Assembly (NCBI GenBank): GCA_021828445.1
Contig: JAJZJD010000013.1
Coordinates: 1-15,117, forward strand
DNA from: a bacterium
GTDB lineage: Bacteria; SZUA-79; Acidulodesulfobacterales; Acidulodesulfobacteraceae
DNA length: 15,117 nt
Direction of reading: 5' to 3'
The translations under genes were made by a program, and so were the position numbers. The notes below the pieces were generated by a model. It searched no databases. It had not been told where the DNA came from and saw only the letters and a program-made list of their open reading frames with translations. This document shows positions 13,032 through 15,117 of this stretch, in pieces; within the stretch, counting starts at the first letter, position 1, and the number at the start of each line of letters is the position of its first letter.

Positions 13032-14459
13032 ATGGCAAATAAAACGTCGATAGGCAAAGTTAATGCGAACGGGGCTAATGGGGCAGGCAAAATAGATGTT
13101 CTTACGCCGAAAGAAATAACTAAGGAACTCGACAAATACGTTATAGGGCAGGACAAGGCTAAAAAATCCGTTGCCGTAGCGTTAAGAACGCGTTTCAGAA
13201 GAAACAACGTTCCGGATGAAATAAGAGAAGACATAGTTCCGAAAAATATCTTATTAATAGGCCCCACCGGCGTAGGTAAAACCGAAATAGCAAGGCGTAT
13301 CGCCAAACTTTCCGATTCCCCTTTTATAAAAGTCGAAGCGTCAAAGTTTACGGAAGTCGGCTATATGGGACGCGACGTCGAATCTATGGTTAGAGACCTT
13401 GTAGAAACAGCTTTTATAAACGAAAAAGCTAAAGAAACCGAGCAGGTTATCGACAAAGCCAAACAAAATGCCGAGGAACTGCTTTTAGACCTTCTTGTAG
13501 CTCCACCTCCCAAAGTTTCCAAGAAAAACGGAGGACAGCCGCCGGCCGGAGGAGCGGAAAAAACCAGCTACGCCAATACAAGGGAAAAATTCAGGAAAAT
13601 GTTTTTAGAAGGAAAGTTAGACGACAGATTCGTAGAAATGGAGGTTAAATCTTCCGCCAGGCCTCCGATTCCGGTCATAGAAATATTTTCCCAATCAGGA
13701 ATAGACGACATAGGACAGGATTTTAAAGATATATTTTCTAATATCTTCCCGAAGCAGAAAAAAATAGAAAAGGTTAGAGTTTCCGAGGCTTTCGACATAT
13801 TAGTCCGCGAAGAGAGCGAAAGACTTGTCGATAACGATAAGGTCGTCCAGAACGCAATCCAAAGAGTTGAAAACTCAGGTTTAATATTCGTCGATGAAAT
13901 AGATAAAATAGCTTCGAGGGAAAAATCTTACGGTCCCGATATTTCGAGAGAAGGCGTTCAGAGGGATTTACTGCCGATAATAGAAGGCTCCAACGTTATG
14001 ACGAAATACGGAATCGTAAAAACCGACCATATTTTATTTATCGCAGCAGGCGCTTTTCATGTTTCCAAGCCGTCGGATTTAATTCCCGAGCTTCAAGGAA
14101 GGTTTCCTATCAGGGTCGAGATGGATTCGCTGTCTAAAAAAGAATTCGTAAGGATATTAAAAGAACCGAAAGGAGCGTTAATTAAACAGTATTACGAGCT
14201 TCTTAAAACGGAAAACGTGAGCTTAAACTTTACGGAAGACGGAATCGAAAGAATCGCCGAAATTGCGGAAGAGGTCAATCTTAAGACCGAAAATATCGGA
14301 GCGAGAAGGCTTCATACAATTTTAGAAAGGGTCATGGAAGACGTTTCTTTCGAAGCTCCCTATAAGACGGCAAAAAAAGTTTTAATAAATAAGGATTATA
14401 TAGACGAAAGGCTTAAGGATATAATAAAAGACGAGGACCTTTCGAGGTATATACTTTAA
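13032..14459 (+). CDS. hslU: ATP-dependent protease ATPase subunit HslU
   Basis: HslU (ClpY) is the AAA+ unfoldase that feeds substrates into HslV. The 475-residue protein has an N-terminal extension of about 22 residues rich in Asn, Gly and Ala, then LTPKEITKELDKYVIGQDKAK. Walker A GPTGVGKT is at 77-84, the pore loop GYMGRD at 110-115 (canonical GYVGRD), the coiled intermediate domain at about 125-245, Walker B IFVDEID at 285-291, the arginine finger in ELQGRFPIRVE (R357) and sensor 2 in IGARRLH (R425). The C-terminus DLSRYIL is the tail that docks into HslV. The intermediate domain includes a low-complexity spacer PPPKVSKKNGGQPPAGGA. GAGGAG at 13012-13017 lies 14 bases before the ATG, somewhat far. 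The gene directly follows hslV. Confidence 0.97.
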   Translation: MANKTSIGKVNANGANGAGKIDVLTPKEITKELDKYVIGQDKAKKSVAVALRTRFRRNNVPDEIREDIVPKNILLIGPTGVGKTEIARRIAKLSDSPFIKVEASKFTEVGYMGRDVESMVRDLVETAFINEKAKETEQVIDKAKQNAEELLLDLLVAPPPKVSKKNGGQPPAGGAEKTSYANTREKFRKMFLEGKLDDRFVEMEVKSSARPPIPVIEIFSQSGIDDIGQDFKDIFSNIFPKQKKIEKVRVSEAFDILVREESERLVDNDKVVQNAIQRVENSGLIFVDEIDKIASREKSYGPDISREGVQRDLLPIIEGSNVMTKYGIVKTDHILFIAAGAFHVSKPSDLIPELQGRFPIRVEMDSLSKKEFVRILKEPKGALIKQYYELLKTENVSLNFTEDGIERIAEIAEEVNLKTENIGARRLHTILERVMEDVSFEAPYKTAKKVLINKDYIDERLKDIIKDEDLSRYIL

Positions 14460-14480
14460 TAATATTTATAAATTATAATT

Positions 14481-15117
14481 ATGGAAGAATACATAAAAAA
14501 AGCAAAGGTTTTGCTTGAGGCTCTGCCCTATATCCAAAAATTTACTTCAAAAACCTTCGTGATAAAATTCGGCGGTTCTATAGCCGCGGACGACGAATTG
14601 AAAGAGAGTTTTATTAAAGATATCATTCTTTTAAAGCTTGTCGGAATAAATATAATTATCGTTCACGGCGGCGGAAAAGAAATAGACGGTCTTTTAACCA
14701 AGCTGAATATCGGCGTAAATTTTCACGAAGGCCACCGTATTACCGATGAAAATACTATGGAAGTCGTCGAAATGGTTTTATCGGGGAAAATAAATAAAGA
14801 CCTTGTCGCGTTGATAAATAAATTCGGCGGACGCGCCTGCGGTTTGTCCGGCAAAGACGGAAATCTTATTACTGCAAAAAAGCTCAAAACCGAAAAAGTC
14901 GACCTTGGTTTTGTGGGCGAAGTCAAGCATGTCGATAAAAAAATACTATTGACCCTCGACCCCTCGTTTATCCCAGTAATCGCCCCCGTAAGCATGGACG
15001 ATCAGGGCAGGACGCTTAATATTAATGCCGACCTTGTCGCATCAGCCGTAGCGGCGGAGCTTGAAGCCGAAAAACTTATAATATTATCGGATCGGGACGG
15101 ACTTTTAAATGCGAATA
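14481..15117 (+). CDS. argB: acetylglutamate kinase (3' end outside window)
   Basis: ArgB phosphorylates N-acetylglutamate, the second step of arginine synthesis. The first 212 residues are visible, open to the right edge; about 80-90 more are expected. FVIKFGGSIA is the phosphate-binding start of the amino-acid kinase fold, followed by IIIVHGGGKEID, EGHRITDENTMEVVEMVLSG and GLSGKDGNLI, then INADLVASAVAAELEAEKLI and SDRDGLLNAN. Residues 1-22 (MEEYIKKAKVLLEALPYIQK) form the N-terminal helix that is characteristic of hexameric, arginine-inhibited enzymes, so feedback control by arginine is likely. There is no Shine-Dalgarno in the 21-base gap after hslU, suggesting coupled or leaderless-type initiation. 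Placement after hslU is probably co-transcription. Confidence 0.95.
   Translation, partial: MEEYIKKAKVLLEALPYIQKFTSKTFVIKFGGSIAADDELKESFIKDIILLKLVGINIIIVHGGGKEIDGLLTKLNIGVNFHEGHRITDENTMEVVEMVLSGKINKDLVALINKFGGRACGLSGKDGNLITAKKLKTEKVDLGFVGEVKHVDKKILLTLDPSFIPVIAPVSMDDQGRTLNINADLVASAVAAELEAEKLIILSDRDGLLNAN

Noticed and set aside
14723..14995. 90-residue minus-strand reading frame
   Set aside because: It is the complement of conserved argB sequence.

Overview
The window is AT-rich bacterial chromosome with short intergenic gaps and ordinary housekeeping genes. The lineage cannot be fixed from this stretch alone. A lipoprotein signal, a dTDP-sugar enzyme, an EmrB/QacA-type exporter and a xerC-hslV-hslU-argB cluster without codY fit a Gram-negative, low-GC lineage, possibly deltaproteobacterial. 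This placement is inference. I see no phage, insertion sequence, CRISPR array or toxin-antitoxin locus.

Layout. 1-199 (minus): start of a YgaP-like DUF2892 membrane protein, cut by the window edge. 450-647 (plus): ribosomal protein L28 behind a perfect consensus sigma-70 promoter. 693-2033 (minus): an RlmD/RumA-type rRNA uracil methyltransferase whose N-terminal TRAM domain and iron-sulfur cysteines are recovered only if translation starts at a CTG codon. 2103-3490 (plus): an apparent operon of glucose-1-phosphate thymidylyltransferase, a small lipoprotein and a 74-residue three-helix membrane protein. 3554-3628: tRNA-Glu(CUC), followed 11 bases later by an exported NHL-type beta-propeller gene, then a zinc-dependent alcohol dehydrogenase (4790-5836). 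5940-10131 (minus): alpha-glucan phosphorylase, then an MFS exporter co-transcribed with a fumarylacetoacetate-hydrolase-family enzyme. 10132-10449: a regulatory gap with divergent promoters, an 11-base direct repeat and an orphan intrinsic terminator that may end a small RNA. 10450-15117 (plus): uppP, then xerC-hslV-hslU-argB, with argB cut by the right edge.

Function. rfbA and uppP both serve cell-envelope polysaccharide synthesis. L28, the rRNA methyltransferase and tRNA-Glu serve translation. HslUV is ATP-dependent proteolysis and XerC is chromosome dimer resolution; their linkage resembles the codV-clpQ-clpY order known from Bacillus. Glycogen phosphorylase, the alcohol dehydrogenase and the FAH-family enzyme are carbon metabolism.

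No convincing new multi-gene system is present. The best leads are the CTG start of the methyltransferase, the putative small RNA upstream of uppP, the small three-helix membrane protein with its lipoprotein partner, and the tight tRNA-propeller junction.
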